Of a stretch of 64,000 nt of DNA, positions 40,588 through 49,513 are shown one piece after another. Both the position numbers and the translations under genes were made by a program. The notes under the pieces were generated by a model. The model saw only the letters and a list, made by a program, of their open reading frames with translations. It had not been told where the DNA came from and made no database searches. How positions within the stretch are numbered: the first letter of the stretch is position 1; the number at the start of each line of letters is the position of its first letter. Source of the stretch: an uncultured Kangiella sp. (GTDB lineage Bacteria > Pseudomonadota > Gammaproteobacteria > Enterobacterales > Kangiellaceae); NCBI GenBank assembly GCA_947503345.1, contig CANNCW010000002.1, positions 1 to 64,000 of the forward strand, written 5' to 3'.

Positions 40588-41646
40588 ATGAATCAATCAT
40601 TCAGTCAGACCAAAGCGATGGCTAATAATAAAACGTTAGCAATCGATTGCATGGGGGGCGATTTCGGCCCCTCTGTTATTATTCCTGCGGCATTATCGGC
40701 GCTTAGAGCTCACTCCGAGCTTCACTTGTTTCTGGTTGGTCAAGAAACACAAATTTCCCCATATTTAACGAAAGTTCCTGGCTTTAGCGATCGGATCCAT
40801 TTGGTTCATGCTGAAGAAGTGATTGCTATGGATGAAAAGCCATCGCGTGCCATTCGTTCTAAGCCTGACTCTTCCATGCGCAAAGCCTTAGAGTTGGTCA
40901 AAGATGGTAAAGCACAAGCTTGTATCAGTTCAGGCAACACTGGTGCTTTAATGGCACTTGCTACTTTAATGTTAGGAACTTTGCCTGGCATTGAGCGCCC
41001 AGCTATTGTGGCAGAACTTCCTAATAGAAAGGGTGGCGAAACCCATATGCTTGATCTGGGGGCAAATATTGAAGCTAGTGCCGAACAGTTAGCGACCTTT
41101 GCAGCAATGGGATCGGTTTTAGCGGAAGCACTTAGGCATGACAATGGAAAGCCCCAAGTTGCTTTGTTGAATATTGGTGAAGAGGCCATTAAAGGCAAAG
41201 ATAGCATCAAGTTAGCGGCAGAATTATTGCAAAATCAACAAGAGATTAATTATTACGGTTACCTTGAAGCCAATCAGATTTTTAATGGCACTGTGGACGT
41301 GATTGTGTGCGATGGTTTTACTGGGAATAATGTGCTTAAAGCCAGTGAGGGAATTACCAGATTCCTGTATGATCAATTAAAAGCTGAGTTTACTTCTAAC
41401 TGGAAAACCAGGTTTATTGCTATGCTGGTTAAGCCAGTTTTAATGGCTTTTAAAAAGCGCATCAACCCCGACCAGTATAATGGTGCGAGTCTGTTAGGAT
41501 TACGCGAAATCGTGATAAAAAGTCATGGTTCAGCTGATGAAAATGCAACTTTGGCTGCGATTGAAAAAGCCATGTTAGAAATTGAGCGTCAAGTGCCACA
41601 AAAGATCCAAGACAAAGTGGCGTCGCTGTTATTAGAAAATGTATAA
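40588..41646 (+). CDS. plsX: Phosphate acyltransferase PlsX
   Basis: A 352-residue peripheral membrane enzyme making acyl-phosphate from acyl-ACP for phospholipid synthesis. LAIDCMGGDFGPSVIIPAAL, CISSGNTGALMALA, LLNIGEEAIKG, VDVIVCDGFTGNNVLK and INPDQYNGASLLGLR are all as in the family. The ATG at 40588 is kept because it fits a promoter at 40551-40580; the ATG at 40618 would give a start closer to E. coli. It links the ribosomal and fatty-acid parts of the operon. Confidence 0.95.
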   Translation: MNQSFSQTKAMANNKTLAIDCMGGDFGPSVIIPAALSALRAHSELHLFLVGQETQISPYLTKVPGFSDRIHLVHAEEVIAMDEKPSRAIRSKPDSSMRKALELVKDGKAQACISSGNTGALMALATLMLGTLPGIERPAIVAELPNRKGGETHMLDLGANIEASAEQLATFAAMGSVLAEALRHDNGKPQVALLNIGEEAIKGKDSIKLAAELLQNQQEINYYGYLEANQIFNGTVDVIVCDGFTGNNVLKASEGITRFLYDQLKAEFTSNWKTRFIAMLVKPVLMAFKKRINPDQYNGASLLGLREIVIKSHGSADENATLAAIEKAMLEIERQVPQKIQDKVASLLLENV

Positions 41647-41682
41647 CTTAAGTGAATAAACTTCACTAAATTAGGTATGAAT

Positions 41683-42645
41683 ATGAAACATTCTAAAATA
41701 TTAGGTCTTGGTAGTTACTTGCCTGAAAAAGTCCTTACAAATGCAGATCTTGAAAAGATCGTTGATACTTCTGATGAATGGATTACCGAAAGAACCGGTA
41801 TTAAAAAGCGTCATATTGCTGCTGACGATCAAAATGCGTCTGATTTAGGAATTATCGCGGCGCAAAGAGCGCTTGAAGATGCAGGCATCGAAGGTTCTGA
41901 AATCGATATGATTATCGTAGGCACCGCTACTCCAGATAAAATGTTTCCTGGTACCGCTTGTTATATTGGTGACGCTATTGGAGCTAATGGTGCACCAGCA
42001 TTTGATGTTACGGCAGCGTGTCCAGGTTTTGTATTTTCATTAAGCGTTGCCGATCAATATATTAAAACAGGTTTTGCTAAAAATATTTTAGTAGTGGGTA
42101 CTGAAGTTTTGTCACGATTGATGAACTGGGAAGATAGAACTACTTGTGTCATTTTTGGTGATGGTGCGGGTGCTGCCGTTCTTACCGCTAGTGATGAACC
42201 TGGTATCTTGTCTACCCATATTCACTCAGACGGTTCTTATGGCGAACTGTTATATGGCAACAATGGTATTCGTGGCCAGCTAGGTGACTTCCCAGAACCG
42301 CAAATCGTAATGCGCGGTAACGAAGTATTTAAAGTTGCAGTCAAAACATTAAGTGCGATTGTAGATGAAACTTTAGAAGCAAATAATTTAGAAAAATCGG
42401 ACATTGACTGGTTGATTCCTCATCAAGCTAATATTCGTATTATCCAAGCTACTGCTAAAAAGCTTGGTGCTGGTATGGATAAAGTGATTGTTGCAGTCGA
42501 TCAACATGGTAACACTTCAAGTGCATCTATCCCGCTAGCCATGGATCAAGCGATCAAAGATGGTCGAGTAAAGCGTGGTGACTTGTGTCTGCTTGAATCA
42601 TTTGGTGGTGGATTTACGTGGGGCTCTGCTTTAATTCGCTATTAA
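41683..42645 (+). CDS. fabH: 3-oxoacyl-ACP synthase III FabH
   Basis: A 320-residue thiolase-fold enzyme that starts fatty-acid chains from acetyl-CoA and malonyl-ACP. The catalytic triad is C113 (DVTAACPGF), His in [10 protein letters not shown] and Asn in [10 protein letters not shown]. The second ATG, 41683, has AGGT at the correct 6-nt spacing; the ATG at 41677 is too close to it. It follows plsX by 36 bp. The 197-bp gap after it, before fabD, is filled with repeat hairpins. Confidence 0.97.
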   Translation: MKHSKILGLGSYLPEKVLTNADLEKIVDTSDEWITERTGIKKRHIAADDQNASDLGIIAAQRALEDAGIEGSEIDMIIVGTATPDKMFPGTACYIGDAIGANGAPAFDVTAACPGFVFSLSVADQYIKTGFAKNILVVGTEVLSRLMNWEDRTTCVIFGDGAGAAVLTASDEPGILSTHIHSDGSYGELLYGNNGIRGQLGDFPEPQIVMRGNEVFKVAVKTLSAIVDETLEANNLEKSDIDWLIPHQANIRIIQATAKKLGAGMDKVIVAVDQHGNTSSASIPLAMDQAIKDGRVKRGDLCLLESFGGGFTWGSALIRY

Positions 42646-42650
42646 AATTA

Positions 42651-42745
42651 AAGTATTTATCGTCAAGAATACTTCGTTATTTAAGTATTTCTTTCTCGTC
42701 ATTTACACAAGTAAATTCCTTCGAAAGAAATGCTTAAATGCCTCG
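42651..42745. repeat. Nested-hairpin REP-like element between fabH and fabD
   Basis: A small hairpin AAGTATT/AATACTT (42651-42674) is followed by CTTCGTTA, then a 15-bp stem with one G-U (42681-42695 with 42723-42737) enclosing a second perfect hairpin ATTTAC/GTAAAT (42701-42716), then ATGCCTCG. The element downstream of fabG has the same CTTCGTTA head and ATGCCTCG tail on the same strand. Confidence 0.6.
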
Positions 42746-42790
42746 TCTTCTTTTAGCTAAATCCTTTAATAAACACTATTAAATTTGTCA

Positions 42791-42808
42791 TTCCCGCGAA
42801 AACGGGAA
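42791..42808. repeat. Short palindrome of the ATTCCCG...CGGGAA type
   Basis: TTCCCG-CGAAAA-CGGGAA sits in GTCATTCCCGCGAAAACGGG, a form often seen as dispersed intergenic repeats in proteobacteria (similar to neisserial dRS3). It lies 35 bp before fabD; no T tract follows, so it is not a typical terminator. Confidence 0.5.
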
Positions 42809-42842
42809 CCTTTTAAATCATAGAAAGAAGTCAAAAAACATT

Positions 42843-43760
42843 ATGAGTAAAACAGCATTTATTTTTCCGGGACAAGGTTCTCAGTCAGTTGGTATGTTGG
42901 CTGATATAGCCGCAGAACATGCTATTATCGAAGAGACTTTTTCAGAAGCATCGGAAGCACTAGGTTATGATCTTTGGGTATTAGTGCAAACAGATGAAGA
43001 GGGCAAGTTGAGCCAAACTGAGTTTACTCAACCTGCTTTGTTAACTGCTTCTACGGCTTTATGGCGTTTATGGCGTCAACAAGGTAATGACCAGCCAGAA
43101 TTTTTGGCGGGCCATAGTTTAGGTGAGTACAGTGCTTTAGTGGCAGCGGAAGTGTTAACTTTAAAAGATGCGGTAAAGTTAGTTGAAGCTCGTGGCCAAT
43201 TTATGCAACAAGCGGTGCCAGCAGGCACAGGTAAAATGGCGGCAATTATTGGTTTAGGAGACGAAGAAATTCGACAAGCTTGTAAGGATTCAGCACAAGA
43301 GCAAGTGGTTGAAGCTGTAAATTATAATTCACCAGGTCAAGTGGTTATTGCAGGCTCTGCTGAAGCTGTGGAACGTGCAATGGAAGCTTGTAAAGAAGCT
43401 GGGGCGAAGCGTGCTCTGCCTCTACCCGTCAGTGTGCCGTCTCACTGTGCATTAATGAAACCTGCAGCAGATAAATTAGCAGAATTACTGGGCTCTATTG
43501 AGTTTTCGGAGCCCTCTATTAGCGTTATTAATAATGTTGATGTTGCCACTGAAACTGATACGGGGAAAATCAAAGAAGCATTGGTACGTCAACTATTTTC
43601 ACCGGTTCGCTGGACTGAAACTATACAAATGTTGGCTAGCGAAAATGTTGAAGCATTATATGAATGCGGCCCTGGAAATGTTCTGTCGGGGTTAGCTAAA
43701 CGCATAGATAGAAGTTTAAGTTCCAATCAACTATCTAAACTTGATAGCTTTAATTCATAG
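42843..43760 (+). CDS. fabD: Malonyl-CoA:ACP transacylase FabD
   Basis: A 305-residue acyltransferase. It begins KTAFIFPGQGSQSVGML, has the nucleophile S92 in GHSLGEYSALVA, the substrate Arg in VEARGQFMQ, and His in VPSHCALMKPAA. It loads malonate on ACP. It should be followed by fabG; here a TetR gene starts 8 bp after its stop and fabG is 5.75 kb away. The upstream gap carries repeat elements, so read-through from fabH may be reduced. Confidence 0.97.
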   Translation: MSKTAFIFPGQGSQSVGMLADIAAEHAIIEETFSEASEALGYDLWVLVQTDEEGKLSQTEFTQPALLTASTALWRLWRQQGNDQPEFLAGHSLGEYSALVAAEVLTLKDAVKLVEARGQFMQQAVPAGTGKMAAIIGLGDEEIRQACKDSAQEQVVEAVNYNSPGQVVIAGSAEAVERAMEACKEAGAKRALPLPVSVPSHCALMKPAADKLAELLGSIEFSEPSISVINNVDVATETDTGKIKEALVRQLFSPVRWTETIQMLASENVEALYECGPGNVLSGLAKRIDRSLSSNQLSKLDSFNS

Positions 43761-43768
43761 TTTTTTCA

Positions 43769-44413
43769 ATGAGCTTAGATATTTTAGAATATCAAGGTCG
43801 GGTACCAAAAAGAGCTGGCTCTTTAGCTAAACGCGATACTATATTAAGCGCTGCGTTGACTATTATTCAGGATGAAGGATTGCGCGGTGTTCGTCACCGT
43901 GCAGTTGCTGATTTAGCTAAAGTACCACTTTCGGCAACAACCTATTATTTTAAAGATATTAATGAATTGATTGTTGATAGTTTTGTTTATTTCATAGAAC
44001 TAAACTTTAATAAACAAGAAGCAGTTTTTAAAAATATCGAGCAAGATTTTTTGGAGAACACTTCTACTAACTTTCAAGACTCTGTGCCTATAAAATACTT
44101 TCATAATGTTCTTAACACTTATCTTCTAGGACAAATAAGCGATCGCAACAATCGCTTAATTGAACGCTCTTTTATTCAATATGCGTCTAGAATTCCGAAG
44201 TTAGCAGAAAAGGTTTTGCAAATCCAACAGTTCTTTGAAGATCATTTGCGCAGTATTATAAAATCACTTGGAATTAAAGATTCAAAGTTTAAAGCACACT
44301 CTCTATTAGCTTTTATAAACTTAACAGAGGAGCGTGCTTTGCTAGCTGGAGACGTTAATGAGCAAGAATTAAGCAATAACATAGAGCTACTACTTAAAGA
44401 TTTGTTCAACTAA
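43769..44413 (+). CDS. TetR-family transcriptional regulator
   Basis: A 214-residue regulator with an N-terminal TetR DNA-binding domain (about residues 20-68: RDTILSAALTIIQDEGLRGV, VADLAKVPLSATTYYFKDI) and a helical ligand-binding C-terminus with no family I recognise. It starts 8 bp after fabD, so it is probably expressed from the fatty-acid operon, yet it stands at the edge of the inserted cytochrome/beta-helix/TonB-receptor island and is the obvious candidate for its control. A lipid-linked ligand is possible but unproven. Confidence 0.85.
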   Translation: MSLDILEYQGRVPKRAGSLAKRDTILSAALTIIQDEGLRGVRHRAVADLAKVPLSATTYYFKDINELIVDSFVYFIELNFNKQEAVFKNIEQDFLENTSTNFQDSVPIKYFHNVLNTYLLGQISDRNNRLIERSFIQYASRIPKLAEKVLQIQQFFEDHLRSIIKSLGIKDSKFKAHSLLAFINLTEERALLAGDVNEQELSNNIELLLKDLFN

Positions 44414-44419
44414 TGCCAA

Positions 44420-45598
44420 TTAGGCTTGCGGTATTTCGCAATTTCCTTCTAGTTGATTAATCCACTTATCAATTAATTCAACACCTTCTTCATGTATTAC
44501 AGAACGACCTAACTCTGGCATCACAATGCTAGGATCATTTGATTGCATTCTAAAGCTAATAATAGAGTTATCTGAGTTCCCAGGATAAATATCGAAAGGG
44601 CGATTGCCTGAGCCTTTACCTGCAGCAACTGGCGGCTTACAAAAGCCTAAATGTGAGTCGTTGTTATTTTCTCTGTTGAGATATAAGGCTGATGTATCAG
44701 CAGCCCCATTGGGGTTATGACAGTGCGCACAATTAATATCCAAGTAGCTTCTTGCTGCATTTGCAATGTCTTGATTTCGATTATTCCAATCATAACTCTT
44801 TTCAGAAGAATTAATCTTTTCAAAAGATTTCAATAATCCTTTTTCTTGCAGATATTTTAGTTGGTTCTGAGTTACTTCATCGTTATAAGAGTAATCTAGG
44901 TTGAGATGATGCAACTTTGGTCCAATAGGCATGATTTTACCATCGCTATGATTGGTCGCGTGGCAACCTTTACATTGGTTAGCATCAGGCACAATATAGG
45001 TAAAGTTTTGAGATGTGTTTCCAACAAGTTTTAATGTCTGCGAGCCACCAGTTATTTCTAAACTAGCTTCCGTTTGCTTCTTATTCCAAAGGTAGGGTAG
45101 TGCAGTCCAACCATCTTCTTCTTTTATTAATAAGCGAGTTTCAATTAAATGATTATTAGTCAAAGGAATAGTGGAGCCACTTGAGTGAGCTTTATCTACT
45201 TGCTGGACAGTAAGAGTTTTACCATCAAAATCGACTCTTGGATAGTAAAAAGTTTTACTTAAAATAGCTCCTAATGGAAAAACCAAACGATCTTTTTCGA
45301 TTTGTATCAAACTGTCTTTAGGGATCCAGATGCTTCTAAATTTGTGCGCGTAATCACTAAAGAGTGGAGTGTTTAGGTGAAAAGGGACCGCGGTTGAATG
45401 TAGTTTTAATTGTTGGCTCTGTATATAAAATAAACCCCAATCAGAAAGCTTCTCAGGATAGGAGTTTTGATTAAAAGTCGTTACGTGTAAAGGTTGATTT
45501 TGCTCAAGCTGTAAAGCTTCTGGTTGGTAACTTTTATCACAAGCAAAAAGTACAAAGCTAAAAACAATCAGGTAAATTAGATATGATAATTTAGTCAT
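44420..45598 (-). CDS. Diheme c-type cytochrome lipoprotein (SO2930/HNE_0200 type)
   Basis: A 392-residue protein with a lipoprotein signal (lipobox ending in C20 of FVLFAC) and two heme c motifs, C209-KGC-H213 and C290-AHC-H294. The N-terminal 200 residues, with LNTPLFSDYAHKFR, match my recollection of the SO2930-type family that is regularly found beside a parallel beta-helix protein, exactly as here. It should be anchored in the envelope and carry electrons or oxidise a substrate; the substrate is unknown. It lies 5 bp after the beta-helix gene on the same strand, a two-gene operon. The C-terminal MPELGRSVIHEEGVELID provides a possible Met heme ligand. Confidence 0.8.
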   Translation of the reverse strand: MTKLSYLIYLIVFSFVLFACDKSYQPEALQLEQNQPLHVTTFNQNSYPEKLSDWGLFYIQSQQLKLHSTAVPFHLNTPLFSDYAHKFRSIWIPKDSLIQIEKDRLVFPLGAILSKTFYYPRVDFDGKTLTVQQVDKAHSSGSTIPLTNNHLIETRLLIKEEDGWTALPYLWNKKQTEASLEITGGSQTLKLVGNTSQNFTYIVPDANQCKGCHATNHSDGKIMPIGPKLHHLNLDYSYNDEVTQNQLKYLQEKGLLKSFEKINSSEKSYDWNNRNQDIANAARSYLDINCAHCHNPNGAADTSALYLNRENNNDSHLGFCKPPVAAGKGSGNRPFDIYPGNSDNSIISFRMQSNDPSIVMPELGRSVIHEEGVELIDKWINQLEGNCEIPQA

Positions 45599-45603
45599 GG
45601 TTT

Positions 45604-46836
45604 TTAAAGCTGAAACTGTTCAGGAAGTGTAACTGCCTTTAACTTATAATTTTTGCAGTCATGTTGTGATCTGTCTGTAGAGAAATTTTCTAAGTCATTG
45701 GGCAAATCTACATTTGCAAATGTTGCTTCAGAGTCGTAAATACAGATAGAAGCTTTTGCTGCATCAGCCTTGTTCGTAAACTTTTCTTTATCATATGCAC
45801 CATCCCAAATAATATCGGGTAAAGAACCTGAAATGCCAAATTTTGCTACTTTTAGTGCTTTTAAGTCGAAATGATCAGGGCTTTCTCCGCCACCCGAAAA
45901 CTGATTATTATGAATGGATATTTCTAAAGGGTAGGGATCAAACTTAGTATTATCAAATGGCCAATCCGCAGAAAAATAACTAGCGATGGTAATATGTGCA
46001 GTATCGTTATCTTTTAAATCGTTATTGAATATTTCAACCTGATCATTGGCTAGTACCATAATTCCACTTCCTGAGGGAACGACCGAGACCGGTACGCCTT
46101 TAGCAGCGAAGTTCTCTGTATTATTCGAATGAATTTTATTGTTGAAAACACGTGTATGGCGACCTCGTATTTCAAGTTCAGCCATGTTAAATACTAGAAC
46201 TCCTCCAGTGTTGTTAACAGCGGTGTTGTTATAGACGTCAGCCATATAAGAATTTTCAATTTCAATGCCAGCTACATTGAGTTTTGCAAGATTATTTCTA
46301 ACCACAATATTTTCCGACTGTCCTACGTAAATTCCCGCATCTGAAGCAGCGATAGCAATACTATTTTCAATAAGCACATTTTTGCATTGAACAGGGTAGA
46401 TCCCGTAAGCGCCATTGTTAACATCCGGTCCATTAGTCCACTCTGTACGAATATCTCTAATGATAAGATTCTCAGATTCATTAACTTTTAAAGCATCTCC
46501 AACCGCATCTTCGATTGCAAAACCTTCTAACGTAATATTATCGGCGGTAACAATAAGTCCTTCGGCGCCTTGAATTTGTGGTTTGAATGAGAGAATAGTT
46601 TTATCATTGCCTTGTCCACGAATGGTCACATTATCTATGTCCAAGCTTAAACTACGATTAAAGCTAAATGTTCCACTGGGTAACTCTATAATATCTCCAC
46701 TCTTTGCAGTTATTAGTTGAGTCATCAGCTTTTTTTGGAATGCCTTATCATTATCATTCAGCTCAGGAATAGACTCAGAACAGCTGGTTAAAAATAAGCC
46801 AGTCATGACGATTAAAAGTAAATTTTTGATTTTCAT
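45604..46836 (-). CDS. Parallel beta-helix lipoprotein, partner of the diheme cytochrome
   Basis: A 410-residue protein. The true start is the ATG at 46836, giving MKIKNLLLIVMTGLFLTSC, a lipoprotein signal; the longer frame begins with an unlikely TTG. The mature part is a right-handed parallel beta-helix with repeated turns such as DNVTIRGQGNDKTIL, ENLIIRDI, KNVLIENSIA, ENIVVRNNLA and ADVYNNTAVN. This fold is typical of polysaccharide lyases, epimerases and NosD-like proteins. It corresponds to the family that pairs with SO2930-type cytochromes. It is divergent from a TonB-dependent receptor gene, 149 bp away. A role in binding or modifying an imported ligand is inference. Confidence 0.8.
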   Translation of the reverse strand: MKIKNLLLIVMTGLFLTSCSESIPELNDNDKAFQKKLMTQLITAKSGDIIELPSGTFSFNRSLSLDIDNVTIRGQGNDKTILSFKPQIQGAEGLIVTADNITLEGFAIEDAVGDALKVNESENLIIRDIRTEWTNGPDVNNGAYGIYPVQCKNVLIENSIAIAASDAGIYVGQSENIVVRNNLAKLNVAGIEIENSYMADVYNNTAVNNTGGVLVFNMAELEIRGRHTRVFNNKIHSNNTENFAAKGVPVSVVPSGSGIMVLANDQVEIFNNDLKDNDTAHITIASYFSADWPFDNTKFDPYPLEISIHNNQFSGGGESPDHFDLKALKVAKFGISGSLPDIIWDGAYDKEKFTNKADAAKASICIYDSEATFANVDLPNDLENFSTDRSQHDCKNYKLKAVTLPEQFQL

Positions 46837-46919
46837 ATTGCTTTGGGATGTTAATACCTTTGATTCTGGTACGATAGTGCTATTTAGTGTTAAGATCAAC
46901 GATTATATATAATAGTTTC

Positions 46920-46933
46920 GCTATTTAAATCGC
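46920..46933. promoter_or_regulatory. Palindrome between divergent island genes
   Basis: GCTATTTAAATCGC is palindromic at 12 of 14 positions. It lies between a weak -35 (TTTCGC, 46916) and -10 (TATACT, 46939-46944) reading toward the TonB-receptor gene, and could serve both divergent promoters. It is a candidate site for the nearby TetR regulator. Confidence 0.4.
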
Positions 46934-46985
46934 TGTATTATACTGTGGTCGGATTAGATTAAGAGAATCTCTCGGGGGAGAATCA

Positions 46986-49361
46986 ATGACAAACAATAAA
47001 TTTAAATTCAGTAAATTAGCATTGGCTATGTCCGTAGCTATAGCTACACCGCTTTATGCTGCTGAAGAAAACCAAGAAGAAAATGATGAAAACACGATCG
47101 TTGTAACCGCTCAGAAACGTGTTCAACGCATCCAAGACGTCCCATTGTCAATTTCTGCGGTTAATGCACAACAAATAAACGATACTGGCTCTGAAGATGT
47201 AAATGATATTTTGCGCTTTGTTGCAGGTGTTGAAGGCAATAACATTCAAGCTACACAGCCAAATTATACCATTCGCGGTATTACCACCGATGATTTTGGT
47301 GTTGGTTCAGATCCTGCTGTTGCTGTATATGTAGATGGTGTTTATGTTGGTCGTGGTGCCGCTTCACACTTTAACTTCAATGATATTGAACGTGTAGAAG
47401 TTTTAAGAGGTCCTCAAGGTACACTATTTGGCCGCAATGCAGCTGCTGGTGCGATACATATTATTACAAGAGACCCTCATAAAGACTCAGAAGGGAAAAC
47501 GCGTATTACTTTTGGAAACCATAATAAATTTCGTTTTGAATCGACTTACAACACAAAGCTAAAAGAAGATTTGTACTTTAGAGGTAGCATGGTTGTGAAC
47601 AATCGCGATGGGTGGTTAGAGAATTTAAGCGGTCGTTCTGATTTGTATAAACAAAACAGTTATGGTGTTAATTTTAAGCTTTTGTCAGATATTAGTGACG
47701 ATACAAAAGCTATATTAAAATTTGACTATGACAACTTAGATCAAGATGCGCGACAAGCGTTAAGCTTAAATCCTGCATTGGGACCTGCAGATCCTTTTGG
47801 TCCTTACGATACTGATTTTGATTCAAACGAAAGACGTGAGCTATTAGGCGGCTCTTTGACAGTGACTTCACAGTTTGGTGATATGGAACTCACCTCAATC
47901 TCTTCTTACCGCCAATACAGTTCTCATAATATGCAAGAAGAAGATGGTACGTCTCAGGCCCGTTGGTATTTCGATTCTGATAATGATGAAGACCAAAATC
48001 AAATCAGCCAAGAATTTCGTTTAACTTCTACGGGTGATGGTCCGCTTCAATGGACAACCGGTGTAAATTACTTTAAAGAAGATGTAAGCCAAAATACAGT
48101 GGTAAATGTTACTACTAATACATTGGATACTTTCTTCTTAACATCTGCAGGGTTAACTGCCGGTCAGATTTTGCAAACACCGTTAGGCACAGGTTGGGGT
48201 GGGTTTTTACAACAAAATTTACCTAACGAACTTGCGGCGCTTTCAGCGGGTTTAGGAATCCCAGTAGATCAAGTTATGAATTCAATCATTGGCGCCAACT
48301 TGAATCGCCCTTGGATTGAGAATACATTAGTGAATTCAGTTACTGAAAGTTTTGCTCTTTATGGTGATATGACTTATTCATTCAATGAGCACTTTGACTT
48401 TACAGTTGGTGGTCGTTTTACTTATGACGATAAAGATTTTACTATTTTTAGCCAATATCAGAATAATCTAATCTTGCCGTTTTTTGGAGTTGCAGATGTT
48501 CCATTTGGTTTAGTGTTCTTTGACGAGTTTGTGGATGAGGAAACTGGAAACGGTATAAAACAAAAAGATGACTGGAGTGATTTCTCCCCGCGTGTAGTAT
48601 TCAGCTTTAAGCCAAATCGTGACCACATGTTCTATTTAAGTGGCTCTAAAGGCTTTAAATCAGGAGGTTTTAACTCATTAGGTTTTGATCCTGGTTTTGA
48701 TCCTGAGGAAGTATTCAGCTACGAAGCTGGTTATAAGGGCTCTTTTGCTGATGGTAAATTCACTACAGCTTTAACTGCTTTTGCCTATGAAACGGATAAC
48801 TTACAGATTTTCCGTTTGTCAGGCCCAGCAGGAGCGATTCCAACTTACAATATTCGAAATGCCGATGCTGAAGGTGATGGTTTTGAGTTTGAGTTCATGT
48901 GGCGCGTTACTGATAACTTGAACATCGCTGGTAATTATAGCCACTTAGAAACTGAATATACTCGCTACTCTTTATTCCCTGGCGAAACCAATCAGAACGA
49001 TTTAACTGGTCAGCCTTTATCTAGCATGCCAGAAGATAAATTCAATATCTTTATGGATTACTACATTCCTTTAAGTAATGGCAGTGAGCTTAGATTCTAT
49101 GTTGATTACTCTGATGTTTCTGAACGAGCTTTCAACTCTGGCTTATCTCCAAGCTACAATATTCCTGGCTATAATTTGTCTAATGCAAAAATTAGCTGGA
49201 CTAACTCTGAAGGTGATTTTACAGTCTCTGCATTTGGTCATAACATTACTAATGAAGAGTACTTAACCTTCATTGGTGGACAGGCTGAAGCGATAGGCTC
49301 TCCAGTATCACAACGTGGTGAACCAAGAATGTTTGGCCTTAACTTTACTTGGTCTTACTAA
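46986..49361 (+). CDS. TonB-dependent outer-membrane receptor
   Basis: A 791-residue receptor. Signal peptide (about residues 1-25, ending TPLYA), TonB box NTIVVTAQKR, plug domain (VPLSISAVNAQQI, FVAGVEGNNIQ, IRGITTDDFG, VEVLRGPQGTLFGRNAAAGA), then a 22-strand-type barrel ending in an aromatic residue (FGLNFTWSY). The VTAQKR..QDVPLSI type is common in marine proteobacteria for uptake of organic substrates. GGGGGAG lies 6 nt before the ATG. It is divergent from the beta-helix/cytochrome operon, which suggests that they serve the same compound; the ligand cannot be told from sequence. Confidence 0.92.
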   Translation: MTNNKFKFSKLALAMSVAIATPLYAAEENQEENDENTIVVTAQKRVQRIQDVPLSISAVNAQQINDTGSEDVNDILRFVAGVEGNNIQATQPNYTIRGITTDDFGVGSDPAVAVYVDGVYVGRGAASHFNFNDIERVEVLRGPQGTLFGRNAAAGAIHIITRDPHKDSEGKTRITFGNHNKFRFESTYNTKLKEDLYFRGSMVVNNRDGWLENLSGRSDLYKQNSYGVNFKLLSDISDDTKAILKFDYDNLDQDARQALSLNPALGPADPFGPYDTDFDSNERRELLGGSLTVTSQFGDMELTSISSYRQYSSHNMQEEDGTSQARWYFDSDNDEDQNQISQEFRLTSTGDGPLQWTTGVNYFKEDVSQNTVVNVTTNTLDTFFLTSAGLTAGQILQTPLGTGWGGFLQQNLPNELAALSAGLGIPVDQVMNSIIGANLNRPWIENTLVNSVTESFALYGDMTYSFNEHFDFTVGGRFTYDDKDFTIFSQYQNNLILPFFGVADVPFGLVFFDEFVDEETGNGIKQKDDWSDFSPRVVFSFKPNRDHMFYLSGSKGFKSGGFNSLGFDPGFDPEEVFSYEAGYKGSFADGKFTTALTAFAYETDNLQIFRLSGPAGAIPTYNIRNADAEGDGFEFEFMWRVTDNLNIAGNYSHLETEYTRYSLFPGETNQNDLTGQPLSSMPEDKFNIFMDYYIPLSNGSELRFYVDYSDVSERAFNSGLSPSYNIPGYNLSNAKISWTNSEGDFTVSAFGHNITNEEYLTFIGGQAEAIGSPVSQRGEPRMFGLNFTWSY

Positions 49362-49378
49362 GTAAAAGTGATTTTAAA

Positions 49379-49405
49379 GAAGCAGGCTTAGGCCTGCTTT
49401 TTTTT
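49379..49405 (+). terminator. Terminator of the TonB-receptor gene
   Basis: AGCAGGC (49381-49387) and GCCTGCT (49392-49398), flanked by AA and TT, form a stem with a TTAG loop followed by eight T. It isolates the island from fabG. Confidence 0.9.
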
Positions 49406-49513
49406 GCCTTATAATACTCTATCAGATCAGACCAATAGTTAATGGCGGTCAAACTGAAACTTTGATAGGCTTGCCAACAATTAACTCCATAAAATATTAA
49501 AGTAGAGAATCTT

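Noticed and set aside
43761-49513. Island as an integrated mobile element
   Set aside because: No integrase, transposase, tRNA end or flanking direct repeat is visible, so only insertion relative to the usual gene order can be stated.
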